From positions 161,183 through 225,182 of the forward strand of contig NZ_QPJJ01000007.1 in the NCBI RefSeq assembly GCF_003337485.1: a DNA stretch of 64,000 nt, written 5' to 3'. The position numbers were made by a program, and so were the translations under genes. The notes below the pieces were generated by a model. It searched no databases. It was given only the letters and a program-made list of their open reading frames with translations, and was not told the DNA's origin. Numbering within the stretch: position 1 is the stretch's first letter; every line of letters starts with the position of its first letter. The stretch comes from Saliterribacillus persicus. Its GTDB lineage: Bacteria; Bacillota; Bacilli; Bacillales; Amphibacillaceae. Below, piece after piece: positions 52,314 to 61,467 of the stretch.

Positions 52314-53792
52314 ATGGACTTTCAGGATAGGGCCTTATTAATAAAAAATGCTTTTGTTTATACTTCTACTTATAACGAACCAAAATTTAAGAGGAAATCT
52401 ATATTAATTCAAAATGGAAAAGTAAAACAGGTGTGGAACGGCCCAATTACTGATGATTGGAATCAAAAAGTAATTATTTGGGATGCTAGTAACACATATT
52501 TAACACCACCATTTTCTAATGGTCATAGTCATTCGTATACAGGAATTTTAAAAAGAACAGTAGGTGCCCTACCACTTGATCTATATATGTTAGAAGCGAT
52601 TGCATATGGTCAGAATAGATCTACCTCGCTAATATATGACAGTACATTATTACACGGGTATGAATTGCTTCGAAACGGCTATCAAATGACGGTTGATCAT
52701 TTCTCTGAACGGCCAAGTCTATCGATAGAAGGTTTAGCATCTGCAATAAATGCATATCGTAAGTTAGGTCTTAAAAGTGTACTTGCTCCTATGTTTGCGG
52801 ATAAGCCTTATTTAGCCACTTTACCTTTTAGTGAAATGAAAGAAGAAATAAAAGATGTTGCGAATATAAAAGCGTACGAAAAATTAATCTCAACACTCCT
52901 GAAGGATTTTGCTAGTGAACAGAACATCGCTTTTGCACTTGGAGTAGACGGTGTCCAGCGGTGCTCAGATTATTTATTAGAAAGAACAAGCGCTTTAATG
53001 AAAGATTTTAATATAGGTTGGCATTCACATCTATTAGAATCACATACACAATGGACTTATAGTCATTTAGCAGGAGAGTCGCTTGTGAAAAGGATAGATC
53101 GCCACGGCTTATTAAATGAAAAGAGTGTTTTTGCTCATGCAATATGGACTACTGAAAGTGACCGGAAACGAATGGCGGATAAGGGTGCTAGTATTGTTCA
53201 TTGTACGTGTAGTAATCTTCATCTCGGTTCAGGCATCTGTCCAATTCACCGCTATCAAGCATATGATATACCATGGTTTTTGGGTACGGATGGGTTTAAT
53301 TGTGGGACCTTGAATGCTTTTGAACTCATGCGACAAGCTGCAAGGACCAGTCGGATTGCCAGTGATGATAGGTTAGAATGGCTGAGGGCAGAAGATGTAT
53401 TCAAAAAAATGATTAAACCCACTAATTTATGCAAAGATGATTGGATTACAGAATTTCTAGCAGAAGGTCAACCTGCAAGCTTTCTGGCCTTTCATTATCA
53501 AGATATAGAACCGGCTGAATTTTTTGATGAAGTTGTTTACTATGAAAATGGAGAAAACATGCGGGATATTATGATGGAAGGTTCTTGGATTAAAAAAGAG
53601 GGAATTGATCTTGTATATAATGAGGATATTAGGTGTTCCGCTACTCGTTTAAAAGAGCTACAATTAGATTATGAAATACAATTAAAAGAAGCAAGAACTA
53701 ATTTTGGTTTTGTCGATAATATTCTATCGAAATCATGGGAATACGCACTGGATTATTTTCCTGAGCAATTACCAAAGTTATATAAACGGTAA
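52314..53792 (+). CDS. Amidohydrolase of the TrzN/MtaD/guanine-deaminase group
   Basis: A 492-residue metal-dependent hydrolase. Metal ligands are in PPFSNGHSHSYTGILKR (HxH near residue 71), WHSHLLESH (near 232), FAHAIWTTESD (near 265) and LGTDGFNCGT (Asp near 322). The N-terminal VYTSTYNEPKFKRKSILIQN and the order of motifs fit the subgroup that includes S-adenosylhomocysteine/guanine deaminases and the triazine hydrolases AtzA, AtzB and TrzN. AAGGTGG precedes ATG 52314. It ends the TRAP operon. Deamination or dechlorination of an N-heterocycle is likely, with the substrate unknown. Confidence 0.82.
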   Translation: MDFQDRALLIKNAFVYTSTYNEPKFKRKSILIQNGKVKQVWNGPITDDWNQKVIIWDASNTYLTPPFSNGHSHSYTGILKRTVGALPLDLYMLEAIAYGQNRSTSLIYDSTLLHGYELLRNGYQMTVDHFSERPSLSIEGLASAINAYRKLGLKSVLAPMFADKPYLATLPFSEMKEEIKDVANIKAYEKLISTLLKDFASEQNIAFALGVDGVQRCSDYLLERTSALMKDFNIGWHSHLLESHTQWTYSHLAGESLVKRIDRHGLLNEKSVFAHAIWTTESDRKRMADKGASIVHCTCSNLHLGSGICPIHRYQAYDIPWFLGTDGFNCGTLNAFELMRQAARTSRIASDDRLEWLRAEDVFKKMIKPTNLCKDDWITEFLAEGQPASFLAFHYQDIEPAEFFDEVVYYENGENMRDIMMEGSWIKKEGIDLVYNEDIRCSATRLKELQLDYEIQLKEARTNFGFVDNILSKSWEYALDYFPEQLPKLYKR

Positions 53793-53826
53793 GAGCATGT
53801 CTTTTTATAAGACGTGCTCTTTTTTA
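53791..53826 (+). terminator. Rho-independent terminator
   Basis: AAGAGCATGTCTT pairs with AAGACGTGCTCTT and ends in Ts. It overlaps the stop codon of the amidohydrolase gene. Nothing else is recognised up to 54068. Confidence 0.92.
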
Positions 53827-54068
53827 TGAAAGAGTAAAATGTACCGGACTATAGTAAAGCAAAACGAAGGCTGTCTCCATTATGAATTGGCGGTAAGCTA
53901 TAGTTTTTCTAATGTCGCATAAGATAATGATTTCATTCTGTTAAAGTACTTTGAATTGATAGTGGTATATTAAAACTTACGTATCGGAAGAAAAATGATG
54001 CATTTCTTGACATTTTGTACTATTGGTAGGATTCTATAAGTAAGTGCTTACCAGAGAGGATGTCGAAT

Positions 54069-54518
54069 ATGAAAATAGATCAAAAGGATAAGAAGATTTT
54101 GGAGTTGCTAGCTCAAAATGGACGGATGTCTTACGTGGATATTGGTAAAGAATTGGAGTTGTCTAGAGTAGCGGTGCGAGAGCGTGTGAATCAGTTAATT
54201 GATGCTGGTGTAATAGAAGGATTTAGTGCAATTATTAATTCTGAAAAAGTCGGGAAAAAAGTTTCTGCTTTTTTTGAGGTGGATTGTGAGCCAGCCTCGT
54301 TAGTAAATGTTGCTGAAAGCTTAGCTGATAACCCTAGTGTTGCGAGCTGTTATCAGATGACAGGTCCAAGTACGCTTCACATGCATGTCTTGGTAGAGGA
54401 TTTTACAAAATTAGAATCCTTTATTAATGAAGAGTTGTATAGTTTAAATGGGATAACAAGAGTAGAAAGTCATATATTACTTCGCCGATTTAAAAGCAGA
54501 ATAGGATTAAAATTATAA
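54069..54518 (+). CDS. ywrC: Lrp/AsnC-family regulator (YwrC-like)
   Basis: A 149-residue regulator. The N-terminal helix-turn-helix (IDQKDKKILELLAQNGRMSYV, then ELELSRVAVRERVNQLIDAG) is followed by the RAM ligand/oligomer domain (GKKVSAFFEVDCEP to RVESHILLRRFKS). ATG 54069 is taken because AGAGAGGA lies 8 bases upstream; ATG 54060 overlaps that site. It is convergent with the chromate transporter pair and near a GGT-like gene, the same set as ywrC-ywrB-ywrA-ywrD of B. subtilis, where YwrC is a chromate-linked repressor. The symbol rests on that synteny. Confidence 0.82.
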   Translation: MKIDQKDKKILELLAQNGRMSYVDIGKELELSRVAVRERVNQLIDAGVIEGFSAIINSEKVGKKVSAFFEVDCEPASLVNVAESLADNPSVASCYQMTGPSTLHMHVLVEDFTKLESFINEELYSLNGITRVESHILLRRFKSRIGLKL

Positions 54519-54539
54519 AATACAAGTTATTTTAAAAAT

Positions 54540-54580
54540 CCTGTTCCCCTAATATTGTATAAACAAAAAGGGGTAACAGG
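54540..54580. terminator. Terminator between convergent genes
   Basis: CCTGTTCCCCT pairs with AGGGGTAACAGG (one bulge) around a 19-base loop, between the regulator and chromate transporter genes. Confidence 0.55.
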
Positions 54581-54604
54581 AAAGAATATAATGAAATAAT
54601 TCCA

Positions 54605-55135
54605 CTAAGACAAAAATATTGCACCATAAAATAGCGCGCCAATTATAACAAATGCTGGATGAACTTTAAATTTTCCGAGTAGTAACAAACTTACTACAAC
54701 TAAAAATGCAGTTTGCATCCAACCTTCGTTTTGATAAGACTGAAAAAAGAATTGATATGTCATGACACCTAACAACACCGCTATTGTGGGGCGAATGAAC
54801 ATTGTCATTCTTTTTACTTTAGGTGAATTTTTATATTTATACAAAATACTTAATAAGACAATCATTAGAATTAAAGAAGGTGCTACTGTTGCAAAAGTTC
54901 CAACTACTGCACCTAAAAGTCCACCTTGTTCATATCCGATATAACCTGCCATTTTTGTTGCAATTGGGCCTGGCAATGCGTTGCCGATTGCAAGTACTTC
55001 TCCAAACTCATTAATAGATAACCATTCATAGCGATTAACTACTTCATTTTGTATTAGTGGAATACTTGCGGGTCCACCACCATAACCAATTATACCGGGG
55101 ATGAAGAAGGCCATGAAAATTTCCCAATATATCAT
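54605..55135 (-). CDS. ywrA: Chromate transporter half-protein 2 (YwrA-like)
   Basis: A 176-residue membrane protein forming one half of a short-chain CHR chromate efflux system. Signature motifs are FIPGIIGYGGGPASIPLIQNE and EVLAIGNALPGPIATKMAGYIG, followed by GTFATVAPSLILMI; about six helices in all. It starts inside the end of the other half (ATGA overlap), so the two are made together and act as a heterodimer. In B. subtilis both halves are needed for chromate resistance. Confidence 0.9.
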   Translation of the reverse strand: MIYWEIFMAFFIPGIIGYGGGPASIPLIQNEVVNRYEWLSINEFGEVLAIGNALPGPIATKMAGYIGYEQGGLLGAVVGTFATVAPSLILMIVLLSILYKYKNSPKVKRMTMFIRPTIAVLLGVMTYQFFFQSYQNEGWMQTAFLVVVSLLLLGKFKVHPAFVIIGALFYGAIFLS

Positions 55136-55695
55136 TGCTTCACTTCCTCTGTTGTAGTTGATTGTTTTGGCGTTGTAAGAAATGCGACGATTAATAAAAT
55201 AATAATGATAATGGCAGGGTGGAAGCCAAGTAATTCTAAAAAAAATAAACTTCCGATTGTTAGTCCTATGCTAAATTTCCAGCCAAGATCTTTTTTAGCT
55301 TTAATAAAGAACTCCCACGTTAAGATACCGAGCATTACCCCGACCACAGGAACAATGGCGCTTGTCATGCCATTAACCCAGTTAAGTTCGCTAAAGGTAC
55401 TTAAAGAAACAAGGAGAACAATCATGGCAATGATGGAGGGAACAATCGTTGCTAAAACAGCATTGATAACACCTAACCATCCAGCAACTTGATAGCCAAT
55501 GTATCCAGCCATTTTGGTAGCGATCGGACCTGGTAAAGTGTTGCCTATAGCTAATACATCACCAAATTCATCATTATTCATCCATTTATAATGGTCCACT
55601 ACTTCTTTATGAACGAGAGGAATGGAAGAAGGACCGCCACCATAACCTAAGATACCAACCTTAAAAAAAGCCCAAAAAATATGAAGATGTGTCAT
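55132..55695 (-). CDS. ywrB: Chromate transporter half-protein 1 (YwrB-like)
   Basis: A 187-residue partner of the gene that follows, with the same motifs: FFKVGILGYGGGPSSIPLVHKE, DVLAIGNTLPGPIATKMAGYIG and VLATIVPSIIAMIV. A GGAGAGACGA site precedes the ATG at 55695. It is the first gene of the pair. The tail is short and polar (PKQSTTTEEVKQ). Confidence 0.9.
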   Translation of the reverse strand: MTHLHIFWAFFKVGILGYGGGPSSIPLVHKEVVDHYKWMNNDEFGDVLAIGNTLPGPIATKMAGYIGYQVAGWLGVINAVLATIVPSIIAMIVLLVSLSTFSELNWVNGMTSAIVPVVGVMLGILTWEFFIKAKKDLGWKFSIGLTIGSLFFLELLGFHPAIIIIILLIVAFLTTPKQSTTTEEVKQ

Positions 55696-55757
55696 TTCGT
55701 CTCTCCTTTTTGAAAAATGCTAACTCTTGTTGTTATTTTAACACAAAAATGATACAA

Positions 55758-55789
55758 TTGTTAATATAATATCAAAAATAAATTAACAA
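55758..55789. promoter_or_regulatory. Inverted repeat between chromate and GGT-like genes
   Basis: TTGTTAAT (55758-55765) and ATTAACAA (55782-55789) form a perfect inverted repeat with a 16-base AT-only-rich spacer, in the divergent region of ywrB and the GGT-like gene. Long spaced dyads suit octameric Lrp-type regulators, so this may be the target of the YwrC-like protein. Confidence 0.45.
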
Positions 55790-55845
55790 AAGATAATTAT
55801 TTTGATTTTTATATAAATTTAGTAAGGAAGAATAGGAGAATGAAA

Positions 55846-57483
55846 ATGGATGCACATCGACCAACAATAATGGCTAAAAATGGGGCGGTGACGTCACCTC
55901 ATTATTTAGCTTCTCAAGCTGGTATAAAGATATTACAGAATGGTGGAAACGCTATTCATGCCGCAATCGCAATTGCTTCCACATTGAGTGTTGTTTACCC
56001 TCACATGAATGGGTTGGGTGGAGATAACTTTTGGCTGATATATAATCAAAATGAAAAAGAGCTAAAAGGCTTAAATGCGAGTGGTCGTGCAGGGGGAAAA
56101 GCAAGTATTCCTTATTATAAAGAAAGAGGGTTTCTGAAAATCCCCGAAAGAGGTGGTCTTTCTGCGAATACAGTACCTGGAGCATTATCTGGATGGGTAG
56201 AAGCATATCATTATGCAGAGGAAGCAATGGATCAAAGTTTCTCGTGGGAGAAATTACTTGAAGATGCGATTGACTATGCAGAGAATGGTTTTCCAATTAC
56301 CGATAGCCAAATTAAAATGGCAGATCAATTTTTAAATGAAGAATATATTAGTAGATTACGTGAAAAGCATTTTAATAATTTTTATTCTATCTTTCTCAGT
56401 CCAATAGAAAAAAAGAAAGCAATTGGAGCATTATTTTTTCAAAAAGATTTAGCTACTACGCTGCGCAAAATTGCTTCAGATAAAGGATATTCTTTTTATC
56501 ATGGAGAGCTTGCAGAGAAAATGGTCAATGCCCTTCATGAGGAAGACGGTGTACTGCAATTAGATGACTTTTCCAATCACCGGGCAGACTGGATAAGTCC
56601 CTTATCTGTAAACTACCGAGGATTAGATGCATATAATTTACCTCCAAACACACAAGGAATAGCATCTCTTTCTATTTTAAATATTCTAAATCAATTTAAT
56701 TTATCAGAAATGTCAGCTCAAGACCCCGATTATTACCATTTAATTGTAGAAGCTACTAAACTTGCATTTCGAGACCGTGATGAATGGGTAACGGACCAAA
56801 ATGAAATAATTCCTCCTACGGAAAAATTGTTATCTCCTACTTATGCTCAAGAACTAGCAAAATCTATAGGTTTGGATAAAGCAACTAAATTACAAACCAA
56901 ACTTGACCCGAAAGGAGATACAGTTTGGTTCGGTGTAGTTGATAAATGGGGAAATGCTGTTTCGATGATTCAAAGTATTTATCATGAGTATGGTTCTACC
57001 GTCGTGCCAAAAGACACAGGTATATTGTTACAAAACCGCGGTTGTTTTTTCTCATTAGACCCGGACCATATTAATAGTTTAAAATCTGGAAAGAGAACAT
57101 TTCACACCTTGAACCCTGCGATGTTATTTAAGAATGGCCGCCCATATCTCGTATACGGCACCATGGGTGGGGAAGGTCAACCTCAGACACAAGCAGCGCT
57201 CGTAACAAAAATTGTAGATTATGGTTACGATGTGCAAGCGGCAATTGAAGCACCAAGATGGCTATATGGTCGAACATGGGGGGCTGAGTCAAACTCTTTA
57301 AAAGTAGAAAACAGAATTAATCCTTCAGCTTTGAAAGGTCTATTAGAGAAGGGGCATGAAATTGAAAAGGTCGATGCCTTCTCTGATATGATGGGGCATG
57401 CAGGTATTATTAAAATAGATAGTCGTGGTGTGAAATTTGCAGGTGCAGATCCACGCAGTGATGGGCAAGCACTAGGTTATTAG
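55846..57483 (+). CDS. ywrD: Gamma-glutamyltransferase-like protein (YwrD-like)
   Basis: A 545-residue Ntn-hydrolase of the gamma-glutamyltransferase family. The N part has GGNAIHAAIAIASTLSVVYPHMNGLGGDNFWLIY; the self-cleavage Thr lies in the GDTVWFGVVDKWGNAVSMIQSI segment (about residue 365), and GTMGGEGQPQTQAAL is in the small subunit. The usual GTTH is GDTVWF here, as in YwrD-type proteins. No signal peptide is visible, so it is probably cytoplasmic, unlike secreted Ggt. ATG 55846 is favoured (GGAG at 7 bases); ATG 55840 is close behind that site. Substrate unknown. Confidence 0.85.
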   Translation: MDAHRPTIMAKNGAVTSPHYLASQAGIKILQNGGNAIHAAIAIASTLSVVYPHMNGLGGDNFWLIYNQNEKELKGLNASGRAGGKASIPYYKERGFLKIPERGGLSANTVPGALSGWVEAYHYAEEAMDQSFSWEKLLEDAIDYAENGFPITDSQIKMADQFLNEEYISRLREKHFNNFYSIFLSPIEKKKAIGALFFQKDLATTLRKIASDKGYSFYHGELAEKMVNALHEEDGVLQLDDFSNHRADWISPLSVNYRGLDAYNLPPNTQGIASLSILNILNQFNLSEMSAQDPDYYHLIVEATKLAFRDRDEWVTDQNEIIPPTEKLLSPTYAQELAKSIGLDKATKLQTKLDPKGDTVWFGVVDKWGNAVSMIQSIYHEYGSTVVPKDTGILLQNRGCFFSLDPDHINSLKSGKRTFHTLNPAMLFKNGRPYLVYGTMGGEGQPQTQAALVTKIVDYGYDVQAAIEAPRWLYGRTWGAESNSLKVENRINPSALKGLLEKGHEIEKVDAFSDMMGHAGIIKIDSRGVKFAGADPRSDGQALGY

Positions 57484-57570
57484 AAGATGAAGGCATAGGG
57501 AATAAAACTCCTAATGCCTTCGCTTAAAGGAGCAGCATATACGTATAATTTAACTTTTCTAAACTTTTCG

Positions 57571-57600
57571 CACTTTTATCTTGAATTCAAGATAAAAGTG
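57571..57600. promoter_or_regulatory. Palindrome 1, MhqR-like operator
   Basis: A perfect 30-base palindrome centred on GAATTC, each half reading CACTTTTATCTTGAA. The core TATCTTGAATTCAAGATA resembles the MhqR operator of B. subtilis (ATCTCGAATTCGAGAT). Confidence 0.72.
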
Positions 57601-57619
57601 CTGTAAACTAATAATCAGT

Positions 57620-57653
57620 TATCTTGAATTCGAGATATTATACCTTGTATAAA
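57620..57653 (+). promoter_or_regulatory. Palindrome 2 and promoter of the quinone reductase gene
   Basis: TATCTTGAATTCGAGATA (57620-57637) is a second MhqR-like operator with one mismatched pair. It contains TTGAAT (57624-57629), which with TATAAA (57648-57653) at 18 bases makes the likely promoter. A repressor here would cover the -35. Confidence 0.72.
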
Positions 57654-57708
57654 AATTTACAGGGTGGGAACAACAATAACTAGTATATTGAAAAGGAGAA
57701 TGAAAAAG

Positions 57709-58305
57709 ATGGTTAAAATTGCGGTAATTTATTATAGTTCAACAGGTACGAATTATCAATTAGCTAATTGGGCAGTGGAAGCTGTAAAAGAGGCTGGGGC
57801 AGAGGTTCGATTAGTTCGAGCAGAAGAAACTGCACCACAAGCAGCAATCAATTCAAATCCAGCTTGGAAAAAACATATCGAAGAAACAAAAGAAGTTCAA
57901 ATAGCATCATCTGATGACATAGAGTGGGCTGATGGCATTATTTTTAGCACACCAACTCGTTTTGGAACTTTACCTTCACAAATGAAGCAATTTATTGATA
58001 TGCAAGGTGGCCTATGGGCTAGTGGAAAAACAATCAATAAGGTAGTTAGTGCCATGTCTTCGGCGTCTAATTCTCATGGTGGCCAAGAGGCTACGATTTT
58101 AAATTTATATACAGCGATGATGCATTGGGGTACTATTATTGTTCCGCCAGGATATACAGACCCAGTTACCTTTGAATCTGGAGGGAATCCATATGGAACA
58201 AGTGTGACACAAGGCCAAGACGGTTCCATGGTAGAAGATGTAGAAGCGGCAGTAAAGCATCAAGCAAAACGAACAGTTGAGATAACAGAAAAAATACATG
58301 GTTAA
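57709..58305 (+). CDS. WrbA-like NAD(P)H:quinone oxidoreductase
   Basis: A 198-residue flavodoxin-fold enzyme of the WrbA type, reducing quinones by two electrons with NAD(P)H and FMN. FMN-binding elements are YYSSTGTNYQLA (residues 7-18), FSTPTRFGTLPSQMKQFID (about 80-98) and SSASNSHGGQEATIL (about 118-132). ATG 57709 is chosen because AAAGGAG is 10 bases upstream; ATG 57700 is too close to it. Control by MhqR-like sites fits an inducible defence against quinones or other electrophiles. Confidence 0.9.
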   Translation: MVKIAVIYYSSTGTNYQLANWAVEAVKEAGAEVRLVRAEETAPQAAINSNPAWKKHIEETKEVQIASSDDIEWADGIIFSTPTRFGTLPSQMKQFIDMQGGLWASGKTINKVVSAMSSASNSHGGQEATILNLYTAMMHWGTIIVPPGYTDPVTFESGGNPYGTSVTQGQDGSMVEDVEAAVKHQAKRTVEITEKIHG

Positions 58306-58311
58306 TGATCA

Positions 58312-58354
58312 AGAATTGAAAAAGGATATGCTCCTTTTTCAATTCTTTTTTTTT
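58312..58354 (+). terminator. Rho-independent terminator
   Basis: AGAATTGAAAAAGGA pairs with TCCTTTTTCAATTCT and ends in a run of nine Ts. Confidence 0.94.
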
Positions 58355-58536
58355 GTAATAAAAAATTAAGTGCTAAATCCAGTGTGTTTGGAGCATGTAA
58401 TACAGATGAAATTTTATGCTCTACTTACTCCGAAAAATCGTTTGGAAGTGACATCTTTTTTTAAAACAGTTAGAATGAGTGGAAAGAAACCTTTATATTT
58501 CTTATGTATTTACATGTATGGGAAAGAGGGGAAAAA

Positions 58537-61377
58537 ATGCCAAGTGAAATTAAAGATACATATTACGTAGGTATTGGCGCATCAGCCGGAGGGTTAGAAT
58601 CCTTAGAACAGTTTTTTACAGCAATTCCAAGCGACACTGGAATGGTTTTCATTGTAGTTCAACATTTATCCCCTGATTTCAAGAGTATGATGGATGAATT
58701 ATTAGAGCGTCATACTCAAATGCCTATTGATGTTATTAAAGATGGAATGATAACAGAGCCCAATCATATATATTTAATTCCTCCTAGAACCAACTTATCC
58801 ATTTATCACGGGAAATTATTTTTAGAAGAACAAGCTATGCGTGAGCAAATCCCTTTGCCAATTGATTCATTTTTCAAATCATTAGCTACAGATCAAGAGG
58901 AAAATGCAGTTGGTATCATCTTATCTGGTACTGGTAGCGATGGGACAGTTGGCCTTAAAGCGATAAAAGAAAAAAGTGGTCTAGTTATTGCAGAAGATCA
59001 AAAAAGTGCAAAATTTGACGGTATGCCGCGGAGCGCTATATCGACAGGTCTGGTAGATTATATTCTCGCCGCAAAAGACATGGCAGAGGAATTAGTACAT
59101 TATATAAAACATCCTGTAGTTCATGAACAAGATACACAAGAACCTTCAGAGAAAAGTCAAGATGAATTAACCAGGGCAAGCATGATTATGCGAAATCATT
59201 GTGGGATAGATTTTTCAAGCTATAAAGAAACGACAATGATTAGAAGAATAAATAGACGTATTAAAGTTAATAGATTGCATTCCTTTAAAGAATATGTAAG
59301 TTATCTAGCTGAATCGGAAGAAGAACGAAATATCTTAAGAAGGGAACTATTTATTGGTGTAACAGGTTTCTTTCGTGATGAGGATGCGTTCGCTAAACTA
59401 GAAGAGAAGGTATTACCGCAAATTGATTTTGAGAAGGATACCATTCGCGTGTGGTCAGCTGGTTGTTCTACAGGTGAAGAAGTTTATTCCTTAGCTATTA
59501 TGTTGCAAGAGCATATGCATCAGATTAACAGTAAAGCTGAGGTGAAAATATTTGCTACAGATGTTGACGAGTATGCACTTGAAATGGCGGGTACAGGATA
59601 CTATCCTGATAGCCTTTTAGCAAATGTAGAGCCAAAATTAATCACTCGGTATTTCATTAAAAAAACAGATGGATTTCAAGTAAAAGAGAGTATTAGGAAA
59701 ATGATCGTATTTGCTAAGCATAATATTTTAAAGGATCCTCCTTTTTCAAGATTAGACATGCTTGTTTGTAGAAATCTTTTTATCTATTTGAAAAGTGAGA
59801 AGCAGCATCAGGTCTTAGAAAAGTTTTACCATTCTCTCCATCCAAATGGTTTTTTATTTCTTGGAAGCAGCGAGTCGATAGGTGACTTGTCTGTTGCTTA
59901 TAAAGTTGTAGACAGTAAGTGGAAGATTTATCAATATAAACCAGGGTATCGCCCAGCTACCATTTCCAATGTAACGTATTCAGATCGTAGGGCGCAACGA
60001 GTTGATCAAAATGATGACCAGAACCAAATGATTCGAATTGAGAAGGTTTTACAGCAGGGTTTGGAGTCAATTTCTCCTCCTTCCATTGTGATTGATAGCA
60101 AAGAGCAAATTATTCATGTGGTAAATGATGTATCATCATTTATCAAAACGCAACCTGGTAGATTTTCTAATAATTTCAATTCAAACATGTCAAAAGAATT
60201 AGCGCTATTTATTCATAATTTAATGAGACGATTAAAATCAGATCGAACTAGTTCGATTGTGCAACCAATCGGGTTTTTAGGTGACAACCAAAAGCATTTA
60301 ACCTTAAAGGGTTACTTATTAGAAATTCAGAAAACAGATTTCTTTTTTATTAGTTTTATTGAAGCGGATAAAGAAGAAAATGAATCCTTGGTTGAAGTTG
60401 ATATGTCAGATGAAGTAAATGAACGAGTACAACATCTAGAGCAACAATTACAGCAAGCAAGAGAAGGTCTGCAAGCTACAGTGGAAGAATTAGAGACTTC
60501 TAATGAAGAATTACAGTCTTCAAATGAAGAGTTAATTGCTTCTAATGAAGAATTGCAAAGTACAAACCAAGAACTACAATCTGTAAATGAAGAATTATAT
60601 ACGGTAAATAAAGAACATCAAGCTAAAATAGATCAACTTACCGAATCAAATAACGATCTAAATAATTTAATACGTAATACTGAAATAGGAGCACTCTATT
60701 TAGATAATAAATTGCAAATAAGGCGAATTACTCCGATAATGACGAGTTTAACTAATATTAGGGAGTCTGATATCGGGAGACCCATCTCGCATTTAACTGT
60801 GATGGATCAATATCCAAGCTTAACGGATGATATTTATAAAGTACTTGATACCTTAGAATCGATGGAAAAAGAGATTTATAGTTCCGACGGAAGTTATTGG
60901 TTTTCTAAAATAAGACCATATCGTACAGAGTACAATTCTGTTGATGGTATTATTGTGACCTTAATGGAAATAACAAATTTAAAAAACGAACAATCTAAAG
61001 TTAATCGTGGTGAAAAAAGGTTAAGTACGCTTATGGATCAAGGTAAGCTTGCTTGGTGGGAATTTAATGTTCCTGAAAATCACTTTGTGCATGCGCCGAA
61101 GCGTTCAGAAATGCTAGGCTACAAAAACTCAGATTTCCCAAAATGTTTAGAAGAATTATTGGAAATCGTTCATGAAGATGATAAAGAAAAAGTAGCAAAT
61201 GAAATAGAATTAGTCCAAACAGGAAAGAAAGAATCTTTTAATATTTCCTATCGTATGCTCCATAATGATCAATCTTATGTTTGGTTTCATGACCAAGGGG
61301 AAGTAGTAGAAAAAGACGATCAAAATTATCCTGTAAAACTAGCAGGAATCGTAACTATGTTACATTCCAACAAGTAG
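58537..61377 (+). CDS. CheB-CheR-PAS hybrid signalling protein
   Basis: A 946-residue cytoplasmic fusion. Residues 5-190 are a CheB methylesterase with Ser16 ([10 protein letters not shown]), His (VVQHLSPDF) and Asp ([11 protein letters not shown]). About 205-470 is a CheR methyltransferase ([46 protein letters not shown]), both apparently active. A weak PAS region, a coiled coil (about 620-715, Glu/Asn/Gln-rich heptads [14 protein letters not shown]) and two PAS-like segments to the end follow. There is no receiver domain. GAGGGG precedes ATG 58537. No chemoreceptor genes are near, so it may serve a non-flagellar signalling pathway, possibly with the GGDEF/HD-GYP protein next to it. Confidence 0.9.
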   Translation: MPSEIKDTYYVGIGASAGGLESLEQFFTAIPSDTGMVFIVVQHLSPDFKSMMDELLERHTQMPIDVIKDGMITEPNHIYLIPPRTNLSIYHGKLFLEEQAMREQIPLPIDSFFKSLATDQEENAVGIILSGTGSDGTVGLKAIKEKSGLVIAEDQKSAKFDGMPRSAISTGLVDYILAAKDMAEELVHYIKHPVVHEQDTQEPSEKSQDELTRASMIMRNHCGIDFSSYKETTMIRRINRRIKVNRLHSFKEYVSYLAESEEERNILRRELFIGVTGFFRDEDAFAKLEEKVLPQIDFEKDTIRVWSAGCSTGEEVYSLAIMLQEHMHQINSKAEVKIFATDVDEYALEMAGTGYYPDSLLANVEPKLITRYFIKKTDGFQVKESIRKMIVFAKHNILKDPPFSRLDMLVCRNLFIYLKSEKQHQVLEKFYHSLHPNGFLFLGSSESIGDLSVAYKVVDSKWKIYQYKPGYRPATISNVTYSDRRAQRVDQNDDQNQMIRIEKVLQQGLESISPPSIVIDSKEQIIHVVNDVSSFIKTQPGRFSNNFNSNMSKELALFIHNLMRRLKSDRTSSIVQPIGFLGDNQKHLTLKGYLLEIQKTDFFFISFIEADKEENESLVEVDMSDEVNERVQHLEQQLQQAREGLQATVEELETSNEELQSSNEELIASNEELQSTNQELQSVNEELYTVNKEHQAKIDQLTESNNDLNNLIRNTEIGALYLDNKLQIRRITPIMTSLTNIRESDIGRPISHLTVMDQYPSLTDDIYKVLDTLESMEKEIYSSDGSYWFSKIRPYRTEYNSVDGIIVTLMEITNLKNEQSKVNRGEKRLSTLMDQGKLAWWEFNVPENHFVHAPKRSEMLGYKNSDFPKCLEELLEIVHEDDKEKVANEIELVQTGKKESFNISYRMLHNDQSYVWFHDQGEVVEKDDQNYPVKLAGIVTMLHSNK

Positions 61378-61467
61378 ATTACATCATTTTATTATAAAAT
61401 ATGCTTCTAATTTTCTCACTATCATTATTTCCTCAAGAGTTAAAAATCATACGAAGGAGAAGTCGAC

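Noticed and set aside
57489..57521. Hairpin GAAGGCAT/ATGCCTTC after the GGT-like gene as a terminator
   Set aside because: The stem is plausible but no T run follows, so it is not listed as a terminator.
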